Shown here piece after piece: positions 6,964 to 14,203 of a stretch of 64,000 nt of DNA. The notes below the pieces were generated by a model. That model had not been told where the DNA came from and made no database searches. It saw only the letters and a program-made list of their open reading frames with translations. The stretch's first letter is position 1. Every line of letters begins with the position of its first letter. The stretch covers positions 80,659 to 144,658 of the forward strand of contig NVXV01000010.1 in NCBI GenBank assembly GCA_002734085.1, given 5' to 3'. The DNA is from Fluviicola sp. GTDB taxonomy: Bacteria > Bacteroidota > Bacteroidia > Flavobacteriales_D > Crocinitomicaceae. Made by a program: the position numbers and the translations under genes.

Positions 6964-8694
6964 ATGGATAATAGAATCCCCAAAATAATTCAAGACTTTC
7001 AGGAATCTAAAGAATCGAAAAGAGAAATTGACTTCTTGTCTTTTGACAATTGGCTTTCAAAACAAGAGCATAAATCTCAAGATTGGATTGTAATTGCTCG
7101 TAATCAGAAGGTTGGTGAATTTGAAGACTATTATACAATTAGCTGTCTAATAAGTAGTGTTGACCAGTCATTTAATCGATTTCTATCCGATTCTCATTGG
7201 TTCATTGACAGTTCGTTCGGAATACCTCAGAAATACCAAAAACCATATGAAGATGAACCATATGAAGACGGTCTAAAAGCAAAACTGAATGATGTTAACT
7301 ACGAACCATTCACGTTTTCAAGACATTTCAATGGTTACGTCAGTGATTATTTTCAAGTAATTGAACATTTCCTATTGTACTACAATTGCTTTTGGCTTCA
7401 GGAAAGGCAAGAATATCAATCAATGAGCGAAAGTGGTGAGATTATTACCGTATTGAAACATATTAAAGAAAATGATAATGAACAGATCCTTATTGATGCT
7501 CACACACTCAGAGATTATTTAGCTGTTCGAAACATGACCCTTGCAAGATTTCATGATCACAGAAGAAGATCAGAATATGAAATCTCAGATTTTTTAGAGG
7601 AAGAAGCAATTACTTACTCTCTTTCAAACAACGAAAGCTATTTTGACCTCGACTTAAGGATCGACATTCAGTACAAGAATGTCAAAAGTACATCTAGGCT
7701 ACTCGGAAAAGATATTGTTCAACCATACCCTTCTCCCGAATCGCATGAGTGGAAACTTGATAAAGATGAAGATGACTACCTAGAATTTGTAATTGGAAGA
7801 AATACTGAAGGAAAAGAGATTCGTTCAACCTGCAACCCTGATGCCTTAAGTAACTATTTTACAGATAAGGGAACTCCGCATTTTTTAACGCCAGTATACT
7901 TTAAGCGTGAAATGCTACAGAAATACTATTCAGAACCTAAAAAGTATACAACTTCAGAAGTGTTGGTAGAATACTTGAATATTTGGGGAATTCAAATAGA
8001 TACTACTAATGAAAACTTGGTGCAAGTCTATCTAGGTGATATTGGCCAAAACCTTCCTTATAAAGAGCAACTTCATTGGCGACAATTCAATGTAGTGCCA
8101 AAAGGAAAGATTTCAGAACATAGATTTAAACGAGATTTTTTGACCCAATTTGCTTCTCCCGAAATAAATGAGGCTCCAATAATTCACTTTAAAGAGAGTT
8201 TTGAGGTACTTCAAACGAAATTTATTGATGTTTATGGAAGCACCCTTTTTAAAGCATTAGCCAAAGATGATGAACATCTTTATTCAACATTACATATTCC
8301 TCTTACGGATGAATGGAAAGAATTAGATGAGCAAATATTAGCACTTGCAAAAATCACTACAGATTCATTTAACAATCAAACATTAAAATCAATAACCTGT
8401 AAGAAAATAGGCGATCTCGGGACTAGTGGAAACCCAATCAAGGGATTATCAGGTCTTTTCTATGAGTATTTAACACAACAGTATTCAGAAGAAGAAAAAA
8501 GGGATTCCCTAATTTTACCCTTCAACACAATCCAAGCAATAAGGTCTTCAAGTGTTGCACACCGAAAAAGCAAAGAGCTTGAAAAGACACTTGTAAAATA
8601 TGGACTTCAAGGGATTAGTAACGAAGAGAGATTTAGAAAAATAGTAGTTGAAATAACTAAAGCCTTCAAAGCCATTGCACAAGGAATAAAATAA
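6964..8694 (+). CDS. Unknown 576-aa cassette protein with possible C-terminal HEPN-like motif
   Basis: 576 aa, with no signal peptide or membrane segment, and rich in aromatic and acidic residues. I do not recognise a family. The N-terminal half (about 1-360) is mixed alpha/beta. The C-terminal ~200 residues are mostly helical, and Arg527-x5-His533 (RSSSVAHRK) near the end fits the R-x4-6-H pattern of HEPN ribonuclease domains, preceded and followed by helices. That motif is short and may be chance. The gene fills the first cassette of the array, whose boundaries lie 19 bp before ATG and just after the stop. The size is large for a cassette gene. Defence or RNA cleavage is speculation. Confidence 0.7.
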   Translation: MDNRIPKIIQDFQESKESKREIDFLSFDNWLSKQEHKSQDWIVIARNQKVGEFEDYYTISCLISSVDQSFNRFLSDSHWFIDSSFGIPQKYQKPYEDEPYEDGLKAKLNDVNYEPFTFSRHFNGYVSDYFQVIEHFLLYYNCFWLQERQEYQSMSESGEIITVLKHIKENDNEQILIDAHTLRDYLAVRNMTLARFHDHRRRSEYEISDFLEEEAITYSLSNNESYFDLDLRIDIQYKNVKSTSRLLGKDIVQPYPSPESHEWKLDKDEDDYLEFVIGRNTEGKEIRSTCNPDALSNYFTDKGTPHFLTPVYFKREMLQKYYSEPKKYTTSEVLVEYLNIWGIQIDTTNENLVQVYLGDIGQNLPYKEQLHWRQFNVVPKGKISEHRFKRDFLTQFASPEINEAPIIHFKESFEVLQTKFIDVYGSTLFKALAKDDEHLYSTLHIPLTDEWKELDEQILALAKITTDSFNNQTLKSITCKKIGDLGTSGNPIKGLSGLFYEYLTQQYSEEEKRDSLILPFNTIQAIRSSSVAHRKSKELEKTLVKYGLQGISNEERFRKIVVEITKAFKAIAQGIK

Positions 8695-8699
8695 AATAC

Positions 8700-8771
8700 T
8701 GAGCCCAACAATGGTTAAAAAATCATAGCTGCCCTGCGGGACAGCAACGCTTTTTAGCCGGAACGTTAGCA
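8700..8771 (+). repeat. attC-like site 1
   Basis: Runs from TGAGCCCAAC (8700-8709) to GAACGTTAGCA (8761-8771). Outer stem ggttaaaaa (8713-8721) with tttttagcc (8751-8759), including one G-T wobble. Inner stem gctgccc (8728-8734) with ggg-a-cagc (8738-8745) leaves A8741 bulged on a 3-nt loop, like the extrahelical bases of integron attC sites. Confidence 0.7.
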
Positions 8772-8781
8772 ACCATTAAAA

Positions 8782-9519
8782 ATGAAAGACACCTTACAAC
8801 ATTTGAACTCTCGCATCGGTCAACTTGAGTTGAAAATAGATTCGCTTACATCTAACGCAGAATTACAGCGTTTATCCTATGAGGTAAATGCCAAACAAGA
8901 TATCATTACACAGGTGAATGATTTTTACGATTCAGCTTGGCTTAAGCTCATAATCGTCATATCCATTCTAGGTATCTTGGTTCCAATTGTCGCACAGTAT
9001 TTTCAGAGAAAAAACCTGAATGATTTAACTGAGTTTATTCGAAATCAAATGAATGACAGTTTTGACCGAAGAATTGAAGAGCTTGAAGAGTTCAATAGAA
9101 ATAAAATTGAAGGAGAGTTGCTAGAATTCAAAGATAAAATCACAGAGATCGAAGAACAAAACAGTAAGACATTAGTAGAGCTGGACGCCAGCACATATTA
9201 CCTTCAAGGGCGAGCATCAGTTCTAAGTAAACAGTATTTTCTTTCAATACCGAGTTTTTTAAAGTCTGCCTATTTGTTCCTTGACACCGATCGCCCCGAA
9301 AGAGCGAATGTCCAATTTGTTAATCTCAAACTATGCCTTAAAAACATCAACTCAACAAAACCAATTGAACAATCTAATAAGCTATTGAAGGAAGGCTCAT
9401 ACAAAATGACGATTGATGAGATGATCGAATATTTCGAATCGCATGATAAAAACGAATTATACAAAGTCAATCTAGAGGCGGTTATTAAAGAAATTAAAAG
9501 AATAAAAAACGGTGGCTAA
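8782..9519 (+). CDS. Coiled-coil single-pass membrane protein (cassette 2)
   Basis: 245 aa. Residues 1-48 form a coiled coil (LNSRIGQLELKIDSL). One hydrophobic helix follows at about 54-72 (LKLIIVISILGILVPIVAQY), then a long charged coiled coil (about 75-140). The C-terminal ~100 residues look TPR-like (ASTYYLQGRASVLSKQYFLS). There is no signal peptide, so it is probably an inner-membrane protein with the C-terminus in the cytoplasm. No enzymatic motif is visible and I do not recognise a named family. The stop codon TAA (9517-9519) lies inside the first core of attC-like site 2 (GGCTAAC), so gene end and recombination site are fused, as is common in integron cassettes. Confidence 0.75.
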   Translation: MKDTLQHLNSRIGQLELKIDSLTSNAELQRLSYEVNAKQDIITQVNDFYDSAWLKLIIVISILGILVPIVAQYFQRKNLNDLTEFIRNQMNDSFDRRIEELEEFNRNKIEGELLEFKDKITEIEEQNSKTLVELDASTYYLQGRASVLSKQYFLSIPSFLKSAYLFLDTDRPERANVQFVNLKLCLKNINSTKPIEQSNKLLKEGSYKMTIDEMIEYFESHDKNELYKVNLEAVIKEIKRIKNGG

Positions 9520-9579
9520 CAAAACCTATAAGCAATAGCGCCCTGCGGGACGATACTGCTCATAGCCAGAACGTTGTGC
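9511..9579 (+). repeat. attC-like site 2
   Basis: Runs from GGTGGCTAAC (9511-9520) to AACGTTGTGC (9570-9579). Stems: ctat/atag (9526-9529 with 9562-9565), agca/tgct (9531-9534 with 9557-9560), and ccc/ggg plus gc/cg with A9550 bulged on a TGC loop. The first core matches the start of the preceding cassette (8765-8774) at 9 of 10 positions. Confidence 0.7.
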
Positions 9580-9595
9580 TTCATATAAAAACGAA

Positions 9596-10354
9596 ATGAC
9601 AGAAGAAATAAAATCACTTTTTGAGACTCGCCCCGAACATCCTCTTTTTTATGTTGAAAGTGGAAGTAGACTTTGGGGCATAGCAAGTCCAGATAGTGAT
9701 TTTGATGTACGTGGATTTCACCTTCAACCCAAAGAACAGTATTTCGACTTTAAAAAGCACCGTGACTTAATCGAGATAATGGATGGAGATTTTGATTTTG
9801 TATCATACGACATTGACAAGATGTTCGGACTTTTAGCCAAAAGCAATCCAACGGTGTTCGAGTGGATTAGAGCGCATATCGTTTACTTCAATGACTTCCC
9901 AAATTGGACTGAGTTTCAAAACCAAATAGTCGCAAATTTCGACTTCAAGGCATTGTATTACCACTATTTGTCCTTAGCAAAAGGGAATATAAATCTTATG
10001 GAAACGGATAAAAAGTTCACGTATAAAACAACCTTTTACTGCATTCGTGGATTGTTGTCCGCAGAATTGGCAATTAAAATGACTGTGCCTGAACTTCTGA
10101 TTGACAAATTATTTGAGCAATTTGAAATTGAAAATGACATAATTAAAATTGCTAAGGAAAGTCTTGAGAAAAAGAAAAGCAAGTCTGAAAAACAAGATGT
10201 TGAAGCTGCGAAAAAGCCAATCATGTTAGACAAGATTAAAGCTTACGCACAAAAATTAAGTGAGAAGGAACCTGAACGAACAAACGATCCAGACAGGTTG
10301 AAAGGAATCCTGCGTAATTACAGTTTTGAACTGAAAAATAAATACTATAAATAA
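9596..10354 (+). CDS. Nucleotidyltransferase of the RlaP/YcgL (COG3541) type (cassette 3)
   Basis: 252 aa. The N-terminus carries the polymerase-beta nucleotidyltransferase signature: Gly23-Ser24 in ESGSRLWG, then Asp35-Phe-Asp37 in SPDSDFDVRG, matching hG[GS]...D-h-D with two metal-binding Asp. Downstream, FDFVSYDIDK and NPTVFEWI are typical of the DNA polymerase beta superfamily proteins grouped as RlaP/YcgL. The C-terminal half is helical and lysine-rich. The family is expected to transfer a nucleotide to an RNA or protein substrate that is not known. Cytoplasmic. It occupies the third cassette; the flanking cores at 9573 and 10361 are complementary at 8 of 10 positions. A role in phage defence or RNA modification is possible but unproven. 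Confidence 0.85.
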   Translation: MTEEIKSLFETRPEHPLFYVESGSRLWGIASPDSDFDVRGFHLQPKEQYFDFKKHRDLIEIMDGDFDFVSYDIDKMFGLLAKSNPTVFEWIRAHIVYFNDFPNWTEFQNQIVANFDFKALYYHYLSLAKGNINLMETDKKFTYKTTFYCIRGLLSAELAIKMTVPELLIDKLFEQFEIENDIIKIAKESLEKKKSKSEKQDVEAAKKPIMLDKIKAYAQKLSEKEPERTNDPDRLKGILRNYSFELKNKYYK

Positions 10355-10360
10355 AATACG

Positions 10361-10430
10361 AAAGTACAACATGGTGTATAGTGCATAGCACCCTGCGGGA
10401 TGCTACGACACCATACACAGAACGTTGGCA
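10361..10430 (+). repeat. attC-like site 3
   Basis: Runs from AAAGTACAAC (10361-10370) to GAACGTTGGCA (10420-10430). Stems: tggtgt/acacca (10372-10377 with 10408-10413) and tagca-ccc/ggg-tgcta (10386-10393 with 10397-10405) with A10400 bulged. The same CCCTGCGGGA core occurs in sites 1 and 2. Confidence 0.72.
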
Positions 10431-10445
10431 ATAATGTGACGAACG

Positions 10446-11411
10446 ATGAACGCAACAGACTTTTTAGATAAATTTGAGAGAATAAATTCAACTGAAAACT
10501 TTGAAAAAAAGTTTACTCGGAATATTGAAAAGACCTGTAAGTTTTGTTCTAAAACAACAAGTGAAACTACTTTCAACAATGTGCCACACATAATTCCTGA
10601 ACTTCTTGGGAAAAACAACTTCACGAGCAATGAAGAGTGTGATAATTGTAACGAATTATTTGGGAGATTTGAGACTGATTTAGCAAATTATGTAAGTCCT
10701 TACCAAACATTAATCGGACAAAAAACAAAAAAGAAAATTCCGATTTTTCAAGATAGAAAGGACGAAAAAAAAAGCTCTACAATGATTAAGAGTATTAATG
10801 GAAATCCTCATTTTAATTTTGGGAATAACCTTTCAGATTTTAATTATGATTATCAAAATAATCAACTGAATGTAACTCTAAAAAAGAAAAAATTTGTTCC
10901 AATTAATGTGTATAAAGGATTAGTGAAAATTGGATTATCATTATGCCCAAAAAAAGAACTGGAATCTTACAGAAAAACCATTAAATGGTTATCTCAAAAA
11001 GAAGACAACATTGATAACATAATTTATGATATTCCATTACTTCTGTTAAGAACCAGACTTTCAAGTAAGTACTATTCAAAACCATCAGCATTTTTATTCA
11101 AAAGAAAAGCAGGAATTTCTGAAAATACATATCGGCCGAATTTATGTTTGATTGTATATTCTGGTGTTTTAGTTTTCCAAATTTTTATCCCTTTTTGCAA
11201 AGAAACTGAAAACATAAATCCAAGTGAATATAAATTTCAATATGACTTATTCCCAGCATTCGTGTTTGACTTGGATTTCCCAAAAGACCAAGAGAAAATA
11301 GAAATAGATTTGAATAATCTGCCTATAGCCAAATATGATATGAACTTTTATGGACAAGTGAAAGAAAATGAATTAATAGGATTTAAATACGACAATATAA
11401 TTAGGAACTGA
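10446..11411 (+). CDS. HNH-endonuclease-like protein (cassette 4)
   Basis: 321 aa. The N-terminal zinc-finger/HNH-like module has Cys31-x2-Cys34 (CKFC), His48 in NVPHIIPELLG, then Cys65-x2-Cys68-Asn69 (CDNCN) and ELFGRFE. This order (CxxC, HIIP..LG, CxxCN) is that of the HNH_5-type families, in which the His and Asn form the ββα-metal nuclease site and the four Cys bind structural zinc. Residues ~80-321 are an unrecognised domain rich in Lys and aromatic residues. No signal peptide. HNH proteins often serve restriction or phage defence, and location in a cassette array fits an accessory role; the actual target is unknown. The flanking cores at 10424 and 11420 are complementary at all 10 positions. 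Confidence 0.82.
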   Translation: MNATDFLDKFERINSTENFEKKFTRNIEKTCKFCSKTTSETTFNNVPHIIPELLGKNNFTSNEECDNCNELFGRFETDLANYVSPYQTLIGQKTKKKIPIFQDRKDEKKSSTMIKSINGNPHFNFGNNLSDFNYDYQNNQLNVTLKKKKFVPINVYKGLVKIGLSLCPKKELESYRKTIKWLSQKEDNIDNIIYDIPLLLLRTRLSSKYYSKPSAFLFKRKAGISENTYRPNLCLIVYSGVLVFQIFIPFCKETENINPSEYKFQYDLFPAFVFDLDFPKDQEKIEIDLNNLPIAKYDMNFYGQVKENELIGFKYDNIIRN

Positions 11412-11419
11412 TAAAACAC

Positions 11420-11523
11420 TATTGCCAACAATGTGTTTAATTCATTGCTAGTTAGAGCCTACTTACGGAAAGTCCTCGCGGACTTTCTATCTGTGATTTA
11501 TTTGCTAACTTTAGTACTTAAAC
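11420..11523 (+). repeat. attC-like site 4 (long, degenerate 3' end)
   Basis: Starts with TATTGCCAAC (11420-11429), fully complementary to the start of cassette 4. It then holds gtttaa/ttaaac (11435-11440 with 11518-11523), gttag/ctaac (11451-11455 with 11505-11509) and a perfect 8-bp hairpin gaaagtcc/ggactttc (11468-11475 with 11480-11487). A clear AACGTTR core is missing at the 3' side. TAACTTTA near 11506 resembles a -7 promoter element for the next gene. Confidence 0.5.
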
Positions 11524-11528
11524 ATGAA

Positions 11529-12257
11529 ATGAAAATACCTATCATAAAAGGAATAATAGATCGTAGAATTCTTATCAATTATAGTATTGATAAAGAAGTT
11601 TTGGCAAATTATTTACCCAAACCTTTTAAGCCTAAGTTAGTTAATGGAAGAGGTGTTGTTGGGATATGTCTTATTAGACCTAAACAGATAAGACCAAAAG
11701 GGCTGCCAAAACAGATTGGCATTTCCTCTGAGAATGGTGCGCATAGGATTGCGGTTGAGTGGTTGGAAAATGGAAAGGTAAAAGAAGGTGTGTACATTCC
11801 TAGACGAGATACTTCCTCAAAATTAAATTCGTTTGCGGGAGGTACAATTTTTCCTGGAGTCCATCATCTAGCAAAATTTACAGTAAATGAGTCTGATGCT
11901 ACTTACAAAGTTGCATTCACAAGTTCAGACAAAACATCACTTTCAATTATCGCAAAAGAAACAGAAACCTGGAATAAAGAAAGTGTTTTTGAAAACTTAG
12001 AATGTGTTTCTAATTTTTTTGAAAAGGGATCAGTTGGTTATTCCCCAGGCGCAAACGATTTCGATGGCCTTGAACTTAAAGCATACAATTGGAAAGTTTC
12101 GCTCTTGGAAGTAGAAGAAGTCCATTCAAGCTTTTTTGAAGACAAAAATATTTTCCCTGAGGGTGCTGTGAAATTTGATAATGCATTACTAATGAAAAAT
12201 ATTGAACATGAATGGGTTGGTTTAAAAAGTATTAAAAAAAGTTTGTTTGGGTCTTAG
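11529..12257 (+). CDS. DUF2071 (YqjF-like) protein
   Basis: 242 aa from ATG 11529 (MKIPIIKG). The frame is open further upstream to 11433, but that extension translates the attC-like site and is rejected. The sequence follows the DUF2071 family closely: RRILINYSIDKEVLANYLP, VVGICLIRPKQIRPKGLP, SSENGAHRIAVEW, YIPRRDTSSKLN, GGTIFPGVHH. The fold is related to acetoacetate decarboxylase, but no activity is established for the family. Cytoplasmic. It sits in the cassette region behind site 4, yet its 3' side lacks a matching core, so it may be a cassette with a decayed attC or an unrelated insertion. Confidence 0.88.
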   Translation: MKIPIIKGIIDRRILINYSIDKEVLANYLPKPFKPKLVNGRGVVGICLIRPKQIRPKGLPKQIGISSENGAHRIAVEWLENGKVKEGVYIPRRDTSSKLNSFAGGTIFPGVHHLAKFTVNESDATYKVAFTSSDKTSLSIIAKETETWNKESVFENLECVSNFFEKGSVGYSPGANDFDGLELKAYNWKVSLLEVEEVHSSFFEDKNIFPEGAVKFDNALLMKNIEHEWVGLKSIKKSLFGS

Positions 12258-12278
12258 AATACGGTTCCCTTTTTCAAA

Positions 12279-12374
12279 GTGCTGTAGGCACGTCAAGCTT
12301 TTAACAATGGAATTTATTCCATTGACAATAGAAGCACCCACAGAATTCAGAGTGCCGTAGGTACGACTTAAAAA
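12279..12374. repeat. Palindromic intergenic repeat element
   Basis: Two direct copies of agtgc[tc]gtagg[ct]acg (12279 onward and 12351 onward), each with internal gtgc/gcac-type pairing, flank a perfect 9-bp inverted repeat caatggaat/attccattg (12305-12313 with 12316-12324, loop TT). It resembles the small palindromic repeats common between Bacteroidota genes. It lies between the DUF2071 gene and the next cassette boundary. Confidence 0.6.
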
Positions 12375-12410
12375 TCCTTTTCAAGTAGCGGTTATTTGTT
12401 TATGTTTATA

Positions 12411-12453
12411 ATGCGGATAAAAGGATATGTGTTTTATTGACATGTTATGCTCA
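12411..12453 (+). repeat. Array boundary element B: hairpin plus core site GTTATGC
   Basis: TGCGGATAAAA (from 12412), a short hairpin (ataaaa/ttttat) and the core GTTATGC (12444-12450). GTTATGCTCA (12444-12453) is complementary at 10 of 10 positions to TGAGCATAAC at 12961-12970, framing the next cassette. The left half matches boundary element A at 6908. Confidence 0.55.
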
Positions 12454-12473
12454 ACAATGAATTATATTCCAGA

Positions 12474-12956
12474 ATGAAGGATCAACTATTAACAGTTTTT
12501 TGTTTAATTTTCATTTCTACTTTCCTATATGGACAGAGAGCTGATGGAAAGACAGGAGTAATTGAGTATGAAAGTTTAGAACTAGCCTATCAAAATTATG
12601 ACACTTCATTCTTCAATAATTTAGCTGATTCCACATTTGAAATTGTAGATGGAAACAACTCACTTAGAAGCTTTCAGAATGGACTATCTCCTATACTCGA
12701 CTGGCATTTAAATAAAAAAGCAGATTTATCTGAATATAATTGTTGGTTTAAAAATGATCACTTTATACTCGAAATTTATTGCCTTAAAAGTTGCAATACT
12801 AAATTAGTCTATGACTTTTTAATTACTGATGAAAAACCACAAATAATATTTAAGAAAGGAAAAAAGAACTGGTATAAAATTAAAAGAACACAAAACATGA
12901 AACTGGTCAAGGAAACAGAAATGAATGAGAATGAAAAATATACAGTTACATTTTAA
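12474..12956 (+). CDS. Small exported protein of unknown function (cassette)
   Basis: 160 aa from ATG 12474, chosen because it begins a good signal peptide (MKDQLLTVFCLIFISTFLYG). An ATG at 12447 in the same frame lies inside the integron-like core GTTATGC and would add nine residues ahead of the signal. The mature part has three Cys (one in NCWF, two in CLKSC) that could form a disulfide in the periplasm, and a Lys-rich C-terminus. No lipobox and no T9SS domain. I do not recognise the family. Its flanks are the clearest cassette ends in the window (10 of 10 complementary). Confidence 0.72.
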   Translation: MKDQLLTVFCLIFISTFLYGQRADGKTGVIEYESLELAYQNYDTSFFNNLADSTFEIVDGNNSLRSFQNGLSPILDWHLNKKADLSEYNCWFKNDHFILEIYCLKSCNTKLVYDFLITDEKPQIIFKKGKKNWYKIKRTQNMKLVKETEMNENEKYTVTF

Positions 12957-12960
12957 CTAA

Positions 12961-13039
12961 TGAGCATAACAACAAATAAACACAAGCGGAGAACGTTAAT
13001 AAGTGGTAGCCGTATTCGTTTATTTGAAAAACGTTAGTC
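12961..13039 (+). repeat. attC-like site 5
   Basis: Runs from TGAGCATAAC (12961-12970) to AAACGTTAGTC (13029-13039). Perfect 9-bp stem caaataaac (12973-12981) with gtttatttg (13018-13026) and inner cgg/ccg (12987-12989 with 13010-13012). A second AACGTT at 12992-12997 lies in the loop. It lacks the CCCTGCGGGA hairpin of sites 1-3. Confidence 0.62.
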
Positions 13040-13055
13040 AGAATAGACAATCAGA

Positions 13056-13517
13056 ATGGATTATTCAGAAAACCCAAATTTTTATTTGCAGGAGAGGTCT
13101 TATAAATCAAAGTATATCTGTACCTATTGTCGAAAGACTTTTAAAAGGAAAGTTTTATCAGATATTAACAAATTACAAACAGAAGAAAAAGCACCAAAAT
13201 GCCCTGAATGCGGCAGGTTTTCAAGTTGGATTGGGCCGAAATTTAGATCTCCAAAAAAGGATGACCTTAAAGCATGGAAGTCTGTTGATGTACTTTATGA
13301 TCTTGGGCTTCTTCATTATATTGGATGGACGAACTCTGATGCTGATATTCCGAACTCTAGAAAAGGACTTAAGGATTTTCTTATTCAATTAAAAGAAGAT
13401 TATGAACGAAATGTTCGCGGTTGGGTTTCTGCCGAATATTCTATAGAAAATAAAAACCAAATAAAGTATTTTAGTGATGGAATAAGAAATTTAGAGCGAG
13501 CAATACAAAAGATATAA
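13056..13517 (+). CDS. Zinc-ribbon protein of unknown function
   Basis: 153 aa. Four cysteines in two pairs, Cys22-x2-Cys25 (CTYC) and Cys49-x2-Cys52 (CPEC, followed by GRFSSW), form a zinc ribbon at the N-terminus. The remaining ~90 residues are mainly helical (DLKAWKSVDVLYDLGLLHYIGW and a charged C-terminal helix). No signal peptide. It begins 17 bp after the core of attC-like site 5, so it is positioned as the next cassette, but no complementary core (GACTAAC expected) follows its stop. It may be the decayed last cassette. A different frame at 13003-13392 is also open and is judged a shadow. Confidence 0.72.
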   Translation: MDYSENPNFYLQERSYKSKYICTYCRKTFKRKVLSDINKLQTEEKAPKCPECGRFSSWIGPKFRSPKKDDLKAWKSVDVLYDLGLLHYIGWTNSDADIPNSRKGLKDFLIQLKEDYERNVRGWVSAEYSIENKNQIKYFSDGIRNLERAIQKI

Positions 13518-13669
13518 ATGCCACTATCGCCACCTAAAAAACACTGCAACAATTGCGCTTCGAATGATAAATCATCCTCAGCTCAATCACTCCCCTTTCA
13601 AATTATTGCTTAATTTTAAGGATAGGAGCGATTTTTTAGATTAGAACCGCTACCCTCAACATATATAAA

Positions 13670-14140
13670 ATGAACATCAACTATTATTTAATCCTTTTAC
13701 TGCTGATCACATTAAATTCCTGTAGCATGTCAGATGAGGAGCTTTTGGTAGAAATAGAACAAGCCTCTACAATTGAAATAACCAAAACATTTCATGGAAG
13801 TATTGCAGGATCTGGACAAGTAGAGTACACACTAAAGAAAAGCAGAGATTACGAAGCGATTGAAGAATGGATATTAATTCGAGACGAGGGTAGTCAGTTC
13901 CAAACCTATATTCCGTTGGATTCAGCTCAATTAAACACCTTCAGACAGTTTGTTAAGGAAGCAATTAAATCTCATGATTCAAAAAGAGTATATACGAATT
14001 CATGTATGTCCCAAGATCCATGTGAATATGACATTCGAGTAAGTGGCTACAGTCGTCATTTACAACCTGACGAAAAAACGGATTCCTTGTTTTACTCTTT
14101 AACAAAAGAGTTTTGCTTTGGTAAACAAATGTTTGATTGA
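13670..14140 (+). CDS. Lipoprotein of unknown function
   Basis: 156 aa. A short hydrophobic signal (residues 4-16) ends in a lipobox LNSC with Cys18 as the lipidation site, followed by SMSDEE, so it is probably exported and membrane-anchored. The body is beta-rich and contains a Cys pair near the C-terminus (SCMSQDPCEYDI) plus a further Cys near the end. No recognised domain. It is preceded by 152 bp with no matching attC-like site. It lies in the accessory region between the cassette array and the KilA-N gene. Confidence 0.72.
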   Translation: MNINYYLILLLLITLNSCSMSDEELLVEIEQASTIEITKTFHGSIAGSGQVEYTLKKSRDYEAIEEWILIRDEGSQFQTYIPLDSAQLNTFRQFVKEAIKSHDSKRVYTNSCMSQDPCEYDIRVSGYSRHLQPDEKTDSLFYSLTKEFCFGKQMFD

Positions 14141-14203
14141 AAGAATATAAATTCGTAGATTTTAAAATATTTTCCGAACAGTTAGAGAGAAACCCAAAAA
14201 AAA

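Larger units (their letters stand above)
6939..13039 (+). mobile_element. Integron-like gene-cassette array without integrase (CALIN-like)
   Basis: Single-gene units in one orientation are separated by short palindromic sites running from (R)YYYAAC to AACGTT(R). For five units the first 10 nt and the last 10 nt are complementary: 6939/8700 (9 of 10), 8765/9511 (9 of 10), 9573/10361 (8 of 10), 10424/11420 (10 of 10), 12444/12961 (10 of 10). This is expected for integron cassettes, where the circular form joins the two ends into one folded attC. Three sites share a CCCTGCGGGA hairpin with one bulged A. No tyrosine recombinase is encoded in the window. The DUF2071 gene and the last (zinc-ribbon) gene lack a recognisable matching 3' end. 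Confidence 0.72.

Noticed and set aside
11433..11528. Longer N-terminus for the DUF2071 gene
   Set aside because: The extra 32 residues translate the attC-like site and do not match the family, which begins at the MKIPIIKG start.
13003..13392. Open frame overlapping the zinc-ribbon gene
   Set aside because: The frame at 13056-13517 has two Cys pairs and a clear start; this one has no protein-like pattern.
13517..13669. A sixth attC-like site after the zinc-ribbon gene
   Set aside because: No GACTAAC core matching the cassette start at 13033 is present; only a weak GCAACAATTGC palindrome.
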